Shown here piece after piece: positions 1 to 4,586 of a DNA stretch of 6,157 bases. Below the pieces are notes generated by a model. That model did not search any database and had not been told where the DNA came from. It saw only the letters and a program-made list of their open reading frames with translations. How positions within the stretch are numbered: position 1 is the first letter of the stretch; each line of letters begins with the position of its first letter. Made by a program: the position numbers and the translations under genes. Source of the DNA: SIG578 sp045543635 (lineage in GTDB: Bacteria; Bacillota; Clostridia; Oscillospirales; Ruminococcaceae); contig JAZQMT010000137.1 of NCBI GenBank assembly GCA_045543635.1, positions 1-6,157 of the forward strand. Direction: 5' to 3'.

Positions 1-1
1 A

Positions 2-106
2 GCTGTTCACAGCAGAAAATACAATGATTTTCCCATGCGCCCGCTTGGTTGGAAGTCCCCTAACGAGTTCTTAAACCACTTCCTGACCACCGGCGAAGTT
101 TTTTAA
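2..106 (+). CDS. C-terminal end of a probable DDE transposase/integrase (partial, cut by window edge)
   Basis: The frame is open from the window edge and ends at TAA 104-106, giving 34 residues. It contains the stretch YNDFPMRPLGWKSPNEFL. The pattern Y-N-x(3)-RPLGWKSPxEF resembles the end of the integrase-core domain in IS3/IS30-type transposases, where an asparagine-rich segment is followed by a short R-P-x-(L)-G-(Y/W)-K-(T/S)-P-x-E motif. The catalytic DDE residues would lie to the left, outside the window. The match rests on one short motif recalled from the family, so the assignment to a particular IS family is open. It could also be an isolated remnant. It sits where spoVAC would normally precede spoVAD. 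Confidence 0.5.
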   Translation, partial: AVHSRKYNDFPMRPLGWKSPNEFLNHFLTTGEVF

Positions 107-154
107 CTCAATTTTGTAACACATCATTGACAAACCTACAATTGTGATAAGAAA

Positions 155-171
155 TCCGGTGTTACACCGGA
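155..171 (+). terminator. Perfect 17-bp palindrome, possible weak terminator of the upstream transcript
   Basis: TCCGGTGT-T-ACACCGGA is a perfect palindrome about T163; as RNA it gives a 7-bp, GC-rich stem with a TTA loop. The tail is GTTATTTTA, a poor and interrupted T-run. It lies 48 bp after the stop of the transposase-like frame, so it may end that transcript. It could equally be an operator or part of a mobile-element end. Confidence 0.4.
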
Positions 172-175
172 GTTA

Positions 176-203
176 TTTTAGTCTTATTTCAAATAAGCTA
201 AAA
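176..203. repeat. Interrupted 28-bp inverted repeat upstream of spoVAD
   Basis: The outer arms TTTTAG (176-181) and CTAAAA (198-203) and the inner arms CTTATTT (183-189) and AAATAAG (191-197) are exact complements. They are interrupted only by T182 and centred on C190. It is AT-rich and directly follows the palindrome at 155-171. It may be a second hairpin, a protein-binding site or part of an insertion-element end. Confidence 0.5.
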
Positions 204-253
204 GAAAAGTAATATCCTAATAATAGGTTTTGCGTGTTTTTATTTATTATTTT

Positions 254-282
254 GAATAGGGTAAACATTGCTGTAAATAATA
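254..282 (+). promoter_or_regulatory. Candidate sigma-G (forespore) promoter for spoVAD-spoVAEB
   Basis: A -35-like GAATA (254-258) fits the B. subtilis sigma-G consensus GHATR. It is followed after 17 bp by AATAATA (276-282), which matches CATNHTA at all but its first base. The predicted start is near 289, about 30 nt before the spoVAD ATG. The SpoVA proteins are expressed under sigma-G in Bacillus, which makes this the expected factor. The region is AT-rich, so a chance match is possible. Confidence 0.45.
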
Positions 283-320
283 TTACCAATCAGGGAAAGA
301 AATTTAAAACGGAGGATAAT

Positions 321-1343
321 ATGCTTACGAAAACGGGAAGTACTATTTTTTTTAAAAACCCGCCGGTAGTGCGGGGATATGCCTCGGTGGTAGGCAAAAA
401 AGAAGCCAACGGTCCGCTTAAAGAGCATTTTGATGTCATCTGCATGGATAGCTTTCTAGGGCAAACAAGCTTTGAAAAAGCTGAAGCGCAGCTTCAGAAC
501 ACCGCCGTTTCACGTGCCTTGCAAAAGGCGGGGATAACTGCCGATGAGGTCGGTTATGTTATGGGCGGTGACCTTTTAAATCAGTGTATCAGCTCATCCT
601 ACGGGCTTCGGGATTTTGGTATTCCGTTTTTAGGGCTGTATGGGGCGTGCTCGACCATGTCGGAGTCAATGGGACTTGCATCGGTGCTTTGTGCGTGCGG
701 AGCGGCAGAGAATTGTGCTGCTGTCAGCTCCTCACATTTTTGCTCAGCAGAGCGCCAATTCCGATTTCCGCTAAACTACGGCGGACAGCGCACGCCCACG
801 GCACAGTGGACGGTAACAGGCTCGGGCTCGGTGGTTGTCGGGCGGGAGGGGAGCGCACAAATGCCGCGTATTCGCGCTGTTACCTTTGGAAAAATAGAGG
901 ATCTTGGTGTTACCGATATTAACAACATGGGTGCAGCTATGGCTCCTGCCGCGGCTTCGACACTTGCCGCTTTCTTTAAGGACAGCGGGAGCAAACCCTC
1001 TGACTATGACCTTATTTTAACAGGCGATTTGGGTAAGCTGGGAAGTGACCTTCTCATTCGGCTTTTAATGGATAATAACATTAATATCCGCGAAAGACAT
1101 AATGACTGCGGCAAAATGATTTATGACATAGAAAAACAAGACACACATTGCGGCGGTTCAGGCTGCGGCTGCAGTGCAAGTGTTTTGTGTTCCAAAATTT
1201 TGCGTGATATATCGGCGGGAAAACTCCGCGAGGTGCTGTTTATGGCAACGGGTGCACTGATGTCTACCGTCAGCGTACAGCAGGGGGAGAGTATTCCCGC
1301 GGTAGCACATCTGGTTCATATTTCCAGCGGAACGGAGGTGTAA
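321..1343 (+). CDS. spoVAD: Stage V sporulation protein AD, DPA-binding SpoVA subunit
   Basis: The product has 340 residues, close to the usual length of about 338. SpoVAD is a soluble, thiolase-fold (FabH-like) protein on the spore inner membrane that binds dipicolinic acid (DPA) and works with the SpoVA membrane subunits in loading Ca-DPA into the forespore and releasing it at germination. Family hallmarks seen are the N-terminal FKNPPVVRGYASVVGKKE (residues 11-28), MGGDLLNQ (81-88), GLYGACSTM with Cys110 (105-113), the QWTVTGSGS segment (162-170) and the glycine/cysteine-rich GGSGCGCSA (278-286). The start at 321 is preferred because GGAGG (311-315) lies 5 nt upstream and the product then begins like other SpoVADs; extension to 234 adds 29 unrelated residues. 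spoVAEB follows after 2 bp, so the two are one operon. The usual upstream neighbour spoVAC is absent. Confidence 0.95.
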   Translation: MLTKTGSTIFFKNPPVVRGYASVVGKKEANGPLKEHFDVICMDSFLGQTSFEKAEAQLQNTAVSRALQKAGITADEVGYVMGGDLLNQCISSSYGLRDFGIPFLGLYGACSTMSESMGLASVLCACGAAENCAAVSSSHFCSAERQFRFPLNYGGQRTPTAQWTVTGSGSVVVGREGSAQMPRIRAVTFGKIEDLGVTDINNMGAAMAPAAASTLAAFFKDSGSKPSDYDLILTGDLGKLGSDLLIRLLMDNNINIRERHNDCGKMIYDIEKQDTHCGGSGCGCSASVLCSKILRDISAGKLREVLFMATGALMSTVSVQQGESIPAVAHLVHISSGTEV

Positions 1344-1345
1344 AA

Positions 1346-1720
1346 ATGGAAGTGGTTTTAAATATCATCAAAGCCTTTTTTGTCGGCGGAGCATTTTGCC
1401 TTATCGGACAGATCTTTATTGATAAAACGGGGCTTACTCCTGCAAGAATTTTAGTATCCTATGTGGTGGCGGGTGTTATTCTCGGCGGGGTTGGCATTTA
1501 TGAGCCAATTGCGAAGTTTGCAGGTGCCGGCGCCACCGTTCCTTTAACGGGCTTTGGTTACCTTCTTGCCAAGGGAGTTCGGCAAGGGGTAGATGCACAG
1601 GGACTTTGGGGCGTTCTTACCGGAGGATTTACGGCATGTGCAGCAGGTATAGCTGCCGCCATTATATTTGGTCTTTTGGCAGGACTTATCTTCAAATCAA
1701 AAGAAAAAAACAGCACCTGA
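1346..1720 (+). CDS. spoVAEB: Stage V sporulation protein AE (SpoVAEB), membrane subunit
   Basis: This is a very hydrophobic protein of 124 residues, in keeping with the family length of about 120. SpoVAEB is an integral inner-membrane component of the SpoVA DPA channel. Family-like text includes the opening KAFFVGGAFCLIGQIFIDKT (residues 9-28), then LTPARILVSYVVAGVILGG (30-48), GAGATVPLTGFGYLLAKG (60-77) and a last hydrophobic span at about 93-116, ending in a lysine-rich tail. Likely spans are about 6-24, 33-54 and 93-116. The start is set by GGAGGTG (1334-1340), which lies in the last codons of spoVAD, 5 nt before the ATG; the 2-bp gap implies translational coupling. The stop codon TGA (1718-1720) is inside the 5' arm of the terminator, so the gene ends exactly in the hairpin. 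Confidence 0.93.
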   Translation: MEVVLNIIKAFFVGGAFCLIGQIFIDKTGLTPARILVSYVVAGVILGGVGIYEPIAKFAGAGATVPLTGFGYLLAKGVRQGVDAQGLWGVLTGGFTACAAGIAAAIIFGLLAGLIFKSKEKNST

Positions 1721-1738
1721 GTATTCAGGTGCTGTTTT
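1707..1738. terminator. Bidirectional rho-independent terminator for spoVAEB and rpsT
   Basis: The arms at 1707-1720 and 1725-1738 are perfectly complementary over 14 bp (core CAGCACCTGA/TCAGGTGCTG) around a GTAT loop. On the minus strand the stem is followed by a run of seven T (complement of 1704-1710), an excellent terminator for rpsT. On the plus strand only TTTT follows, so termination of spoVAEB messages is probably weaker. The convergent genes share this one element. Confidence 0.92.
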
Positions 1739-1755
1739 AAACAATGCAAAAACTA

Positions 1756-2016
1756 TTAGCCGGCCTTGTTGAGCTTACAGATAAGAGCCGATTTCTTTCT
1801 TGCAGCGCAATTCTTATGAAGAATCCCCTTGGCAGCGGCTTTGTCGATCGTTTTGATCGCTTGATTTACAACTGCAGCCTTATCGGCAGCATTGTCAGCA
1901 ATAGAGGCCTCAGCCTTTTTGATCATGGTTTTGAGATTAGAGCGAACGGCCTTGTTGCGAAGATAATTTACCTCGGAAACAAGCACTCTCTTCTTAGCTG
2001 ATTTGATATTAGGCAT
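1756..2016 (-). CDS. rpsT: Small-subunit ribosomal protein S20
   Basis: The product has 86 residues, the normal S20 length. S20 is a primary 16S rRNA-binding protein of the 30S subunit. It is recognisable from the start MPNIKSAKKRVLVSE, the basic helix YLRNKAVRSNLKTMIKKAE (residues 18-36) and the C-terminal KAAAKGILHKNCAARKKS (59-76). The ATG (complement of 2014-2016) is chosen because the conserved MPNIKSAKKR begins there and an AAAGGAGGTG site lies 7 nt upstream (GGAGG at 2024-2028). A longer frame back to 2061 would put that ribosome binding site inside the gene. The gene is divergent from gpr, convergent with spoVAEB, and monocistronic between its own promoter and terminator. Cys70 and Cys80 are modest departures from common S20 sequences. 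Confidence 0.97.
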   Translation of the reverse strand: MPNIKSAKKRVLVSEVNYLRNKAVRSNLKTMIKKAEASIADNAADKAAVVNQAIKTIDKAAAKGILHKNCAARKKSALICKLNKAG

Positions 2017-2050
2017 CACTACACCTCCTTTAACAAAACAATCGCGTTCG

Positions 2051-2072
2051 GCAGTTGGCAAATGCCATCTGC
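2051..2072 (-). promoter_or_regulatory. Hairpin in the rpsT 5' untranslated leader
   Basis: In the rpsT message this segment reads GCAG-A-TGGC-ATTT-GCCA-A-CTGC. It is two 4-bp helices separated by a single A-A mismatch and capped by an ATTT loop. It begins about 9 nt after the predicted transcription start and ends about 22 nt before the GGAGG ribosome binding site. S20 is autoregulated at translation in E. coli, so a leader structure is plausible. No known riboswitch or ribosomal-protein leader was recognised. Confidence 0.4.
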
Positions 2073-2087
2073 ACGACAGTACAAGTT

Positions 2088-2116
2088 ATCATATCACATG
2101 CAAAACAAAATTGCAA
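2088..2116 (-). promoter_or_regulatory. Sigma-A promoter of rpsT with extended -10
   Basis: Read on the minus strand, TTGCAA (complement of 2111-2116) is followed by a 17-bp spacer and TATGAT (complement of 2088-2093), preceded by TG one base upstream, an extended -10. The predicted start is near 2081, giving a leader of about 65 nt. This fits strong vegetative expression of a ribosomal protein. Confidence 0.85.
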
Positions 2117-2124
2117 GCATTTTT
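2096..2124 (+). promoter_or_regulatory. Weak candidate forespore (sigma-G) promoter for gpr
   Basis: ACATG (2096-2100) matches sigma-G GHATR at four of five positions. After 17 bp, CATTTTT (2118-2124) matches CATNHTA at six of seven. The predicted start is near 2131, about 24 nt before the gpr ATG. It overlaps the divergent rpsT promoter. gpr is a sigma-F/sigma-G gene in Bacillus, but the match here is only fair. Confidence 0.3.
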
Positions 2125-2154
2125 TGAAAAAAATTTAAAAACAAGGTGAAGCAT

Positions 2155-3015
2155 ATGGATTATAGAACCGATCTTGCCATGGAACGGCGGGAACTTATCG
2201 GCGACAGCGTTCCCGAAGGGGTACATTTTGAAGAACAGCATGAGGGAAAAACAAAAATAACACGGATTCGCATTGAAACCGAACAGGGCGCTGCGGCAAT
2301 CGGAAAACCCTGCGGGAATTATATCACGCTCGAAATTCCTGCACCGACCGCTAACCCCAATGAAAGTGAAAACGAGATAGAGCTCATTGCAAAGGAGCTG
2401 ACTGCACTATTACCCAAAAATGGCTGTGTTTTGGTGGCGGGGCTGGGAAATCATAATATAACTCCCGATGCAATCGGACCCAAGACGGTTGAAAACACCC
2501 TTTCTACCCGTCATGTTGCTCAGTCGATGCCGGAGTTTGAGTTTCGCCCCGTAGCGGCACTTGCTCCGGGTGTCATGGGGCAGACAGGCATTGAAACGGG
2601 TGATGTTATTCGTTCTGTCTGTAAACAAATAGGTGCCGCCTGTGTTATTGCAGTTGATGCCCTCGCCTCCCGCAGCACCCACCGCCTCGGCTGCACCGTC
2701 CAGATCAGTGATACCGGCATTTCTCCCGGTTCCGGCGTTGGCAATCAACGGGCGGAGCTTTCTCAAAAAACACTCGGTGTGCCCGTTATTGCGCTCGGCG
2801 TTCCGACAGTGGTTGATGCCCTTACCGTTGCGGCAGATGCACTTTCTCAGGGCGGTGAAGCCTATATTGATGAGCAAAAGCTCAAAGGATTTATGGTAAC
2901 GCCGCGTGAGATAGACAGCGTTATCACCGGCGTAACCAAGGTTTTGGCGCTGGCTATTGGCAGAGCATTGCAGCCCGCCCTCTCGGTCTCCGATCTCTAT
3001 TTTTTAAGCATGTAA
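2155..3015 (+). CDS. gpr: Germination protease (GPR), spore endopeptidase
   Basis: GPR is the protease of the spore core that cuts the DNA-protecting small acid-soluble proteins early in germination; it is made in the forespore as a zymogen. The product has 286 residues, compact beside about 370 in Bacillus. Visible hallmarks are RTDLAME at the N-terminus (residues 4-10), GLGNHNITPDAIGP (96-109) and VDALASRS (167-174), which carry the two aspartates (Asp105, Asp168) corresponding to the catalytic pair of this atypical aspartic protease family, then ISPGSGVGN (189-197). The ATG at 2155 is preferred to a GTG at 2146, because AAGGTG (2143-2148) then forms the ribosome binding site with 6-nt spacing and would otherwise overlap the start. 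spoIIP follows after 58 bp with a hairpin between. If the Bacillus TD/LA processing site holds, the propeptide would be only six residues. Confidence 0.95.
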   Translation: MDYRTDLAMERRELIGDSVPEGVHFEEQHEGKTKITRIRIETEQGAAAIGKPCGNYITLEIPAPTANPNESENEIELIAKELTALLPKNGCVLVAGLGNHNITPDAIGPKTVENTLSTRHVAQSMPEFEFRPVAALAPGVMGQTGIETGDVIRSVCKQIGAACVIAVDALASRSTHRLGCTVQISDTGISPGSGVGNQRAELSQKTLGVPVIALGVPTVVDALTVAADALSQGGEAYIDEQKLKGFMVTPREIDSVITGVTKVLALAIGRALQPALSVSDLYFLSM

Positions 3016-3042
3016 TATCGCTCCCTCCCTTTTGCATATATA
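3013..3042 (+). promoter_or_regulatory. Candidate sigma-E (mother-cell) promoter for spoIIP
   Basis: TAATATC (3013-3019, overlapping the gpr stop codon) fits six of seven positions of the sigma-E -35 KMATATT. After 15 bp, CATATATA (3035-3042) matches CATACA-T at C-A-T-A and the sixth-base A. The predicted start is near 3049, giving a 25-nt leader that carries the ribosome binding site. spoIIP is a sigma-E gene in B. subtilis, which supports the reading. The -10 is imperfect and the region is AT-rich. Confidence 0.4.
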
Positions 3043-3065
3043 TAAAGGAAGCAAAAAGGGAGGGA
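3022..3065 (+). promoter_or_regulatory. Long hairpin that sequesters the spoIIP ribosome binding site
   Basis: The 5' arm TCCCTCCCTTTTGC (3022-3035) pairs with the 3' arm GCAAAAAGGGAGGGA (3051-3065) with one bulged A, leaving a 15-nt AT-rich loop (3036-3050). The 3' arm contains GGAGG (3059-3063), the only good ribosome binding site for the spoIIP ATG at 3074. There is no T-run after the stem, which speaks against a standard terminator and for a translational or processing role. Confidence 0.7.
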
Positions 3066-3073
3066 AAAGAAAA

Positions 3074-4198
3074 ATGAGAGGATTTCGGGTAAAGAATTTT
3101 GCAAAGCTATTTCGCAAGACCGCCCTGCCAACACTCGGGGTTGGTCTTTGCGTTGTTATAACATTAGGGGCAATGGAGTGTTTTGGGGGATTTTTTGAAA
3201 ATTTAACACTGATTTCAGCAGCTGCCGCTATGCCTCAGGGTGGGTTTTCGGTGGTGATGCAGGAAATGCAAAAAACAACTTCTTCTCAGCAGACAGAAAG
3301 TGTGATTTTGAATAAGACAGAGGAAAAAGCGGAGGTGGAGACTCAAAGCAGCGCGTCTTCAGCGCCCATAACTTCTACCATCACACCGCCGAAAGGTGCC
3401 GGTAAGATTTCGGAGTATGCCATTAATCCTTCGAAAACTTCCTCCAAAATAGTATGGCTGGAGGATGCCGCATTTTCTAATACCAGCAATGTTTCCAACA
3501 ACGAGATACTTAAAATATTAAAACAAAGCCCTACCATTAAGCTTGAAGAGGGAAAACCGCAGGTGCTTATCTTTCATACACATTCAACCGAATCGTATGA
3601 AATGCAGGACTTGGGGTATTATGAAAAGGGAAGCTCGGCGAGAACGACCGACGAGCGATACAATATGATTCGAGTGGGGGATGAAATCGTAGCACAGCTT
3701 GAGGCGGCGGGAATCGGCGTAATCCATGACCGCGCGCTGTATGATTATCCTTCTTATAACGGAGCCTACAATCGCAGTGCAGACGCTGTGAAAAAATATC
3801 TTAAAAAATACCCGTCCATAACGGTCGTGCTGGATATTCATCGCGATGCGATTGAGCAGTCAGACGGAACGAGAGTTAAACCCACCGCCGTTATTAACGG
3901 AAAAAAGGCTGCGCAGGTCATGATAATCGCGGGTGTAGACGATGGAACGATGGATTTCCCAAAATGGCGGGAAAATATGAAGTTTGCCTCGGCACTGCAG
4001 CGGCAGATGGAGCAAAGCTACAGCGGGCTTACCCGTGCTGCAATGGTCTGTCACAGAAGATATAATATGTATCTTACCACAAATTCGCTGCTCATCGAGG
4101 TGGGCGGTCATGCCAACGCTCTTGATGAGGCAATCTATTCGGGTGAAATGATAGGAAAATCTCTTGTCAATGTTTTAAAGGAGTACGGAACGGATTGA
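3074..4198 (+). CDS. spoIIP: Stage II sporulation protein P, engulfment amidase/endopeptidase
   Basis: SpoIIP is a membrane-anchored, zinc-dependent cell-wall hydrolase (amidase and endopeptidase) that acts with SpoIID and SpoIIM to thin septal peptidoglycan and move the mother-cell membrane around the forespore. The product has 374 residues. A basic N-terminus and one membrane span (about residues 17-34) precede a Ser/Thr/Glu-rich linker (about 65-110) and the catalytic domain from about 155. Likely zinc and catalytic residues lie in LIFHTHSTESY (165-175: histidines 168 and 170, Glu173), VVLDIHRDA (251-259, His256) and LLIEVGGHAN (339-348, Glu342), all present, so the enzyme looks active. 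The ATG at 3074 is used because GGAGG (3059-3063) lies 10 nt upstream; a TTG at 3032 falls inside the hairpin. It follows gpr and overlaps the next small gene by 4 bp. Confidence 0.94.
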   Translation: MRGFRVKNFAKLFRKTALPTLGVGLCVVITLGAMECFGGFFENLTLISAAAAMPQGGFSVVMQEMQKTTSSQQTESVILNKTEEKAEVETQSSASSAPITSTITPPKGAGKISEYAINPSKTSSKIVWLEDAAFSNTSNVSNNEILKILKQSPTIKLEEGKPQVLIFHTHSTESYEMQDLGYYEKGSSARTTDERYNMIRVGDEIVAQLEAAGIGVIHDRALYDYPSYNGAYNRSADAVKKYLKKYPSITVVLDIHRDAIEQSDGTRVKPTAVINGKKAAQVMIIAGVDDGTMDFPKWRENMKFASALQRQMEQSYSGLTRAAMVCHRRYNMYLTTNSLLIEVGGHANALDEAIYSGEMIGKSLVNVLKEYGTD

Positions 4199-4479
4199 AA
4201 GTAAAAAGGATTTCAAAAAGCGCAATCAAATATTTTTTTGCTGCCGCAATTTTAACAGCACTCGTTATCATGTTTGCGGCAGCATTTGTAACAGTCGAGA
4301 AAAACACCAGTGCTATCGGTCTTACCGAGGTATCAACCATGCTTGAGGTGGATATAAGCGGCAGCAGCGCTACTGTCACTGTAAATGACCGCTCGCTTAA
4401 GCTGTCACTTTCCCGCATTTATCAAATGATGAGCAGCCGCGCTGTTTATGCGGGGCTGAGTGTTTGGTTGCTGCTTTGA
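4195..4479 (+). CDS. Small single-span membrane protein of unknown function, coupled to spoIIP
   Basis: I do not recognise this 94-residue protein. It begins with a basic stretch (MKVKRISKSAIKY), then one hydrophobic span (about residues 14-33). About 50 polar residues rich in Ser, Thr and Val follow (ITS-like core at about 40-75), and a short hydrophobic end (AVYAGLSVWLLL, 83-94). The likely topology is N-terminus in, bulk outside. The TTG start is the only one that keeps the membrane span; its bases overlap the spoIIP stop (TTGA, 4195-4198), and AAAGGAG (4177-4183) lies 11 nt upstream, so translational coupling is likely. It occupies the place of yqxA, a small membrane-protein gene after spoIIP in B. 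subtilis, but no sequence relationship is claimed. Expression with spoIIP during sporulation is inferred. No terminator is visible after it. Confidence 0.7.
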   Translation: MKVKRISKSAIKYFFAAAILTALVIMFAAAFVTVEKNTSAIGLTEVSTMLEVDISGSSATVTVNDRSLKLSLSRIYQMMSSRAVYAGLSVWLLL

Positions 4480-4517
4480 GAAAAAAGTCGAAATTGAATT
4501 AAAAATAAAAAAAGCTG

Positions 4518-4546
4518 TTGCAATTTTTAAAAATCGTCCGTATAAT
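4518..4546 (+). promoter_or_regulatory. Sigma-A promoter of the DUF1846 gene
   Basis: TTGCAA (4518-4523) and TATAAT (4541-4546) are separated by exactly 17 bp. The spacer begins within a 12-bp palindrome, ATTTTTAAAAAT (4523-4534). The predicted start is near 4553, about 34 nt before the ATG. This separates the gene from the sporulation operon upstream and predicts vegetative transcription. Confidence 0.85.
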
Positions 4547-4586
4547 AAAAGATATGAAATTTTAAAAAGAAAAAGGGTAGCGGGCG

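Larger units (their letters stand above)
107..320. other. AT-rich intergenic gap between transposase-like tail and spoVAD
   Basis: No convincing coding frame was found here. The frame that runs into spoVAD can be extended back to 234, but it lacks a ribosome binding site there and gives residues foreign to SpoVAD. The gap contains two palindromes (155-171 and 176-203) and a candidate sigma-G promoter (254-282), listed separately. The 8-mer TGTAACAC at 115-122 is the inverse of GTGTTACA at 159-166, so a longer alternative pairing is possible. No trace of a spoVAC reading frame is visible. Confidence 0.6.

Noticed and set aside
127..155. Sigma-A promoter beginning at TTGACA (127-132)
   Set aside because: The -35 is perfect, but at 16-18 bp spacing the -10 region reads AAGAAA/AGAAAT, which is too poor, and a terminator-like palindrome follows at once.
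234..320. Upstream extension of spoVAD by 29 residues
   Set aside because: No ribosome binding site precedes 234, the added residues do not resemble SpoVAD, and it would overlap the candidate promoter; GGAGG at 311-315 fits ATG 321.
584..922. 112-codon plus-strand frame within spoVAD
   Set aside because: Out of frame within spoVAD, low-complexity Arg/Cys/Gly-rich product, no start signals.
2017..2061. N-terminal extension of S20 by 15 residues
   Set aside because: It would place the AAAGGAGGTG site inside the coding region; S20 proteins begin at MPNIKSA.
2146..2154. GTG start for gpr at 2146
   Set aside because: The GTG is itself part of the AAGGTG ribosome binding site serving ATG 2155.
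2410..2877. 155-codon open frame on the minus strand inside gpr
   Set aside because: It lies wholly antisense to a confidently identified gene, has no ribosome binding site and no recognisable domain; a codon-bias shadow of gpr.
3022..3065. gpr-spoIIP hairpin as a simple rho-independent terminator
   Set aside because: The stem is followed by AAAAGAAAAATG, not by a T-run, and its 3' arm is the spoIIP ribosome binding site. An attenuating effect is not excluded.
3032..3073. Earlier TTG start for spoIIP
   Set aside because: The TTG lies in the 5' arm of the hairpin with no ribosome binding site before it; ATG 3074 follows GGAGG at 10 nt.
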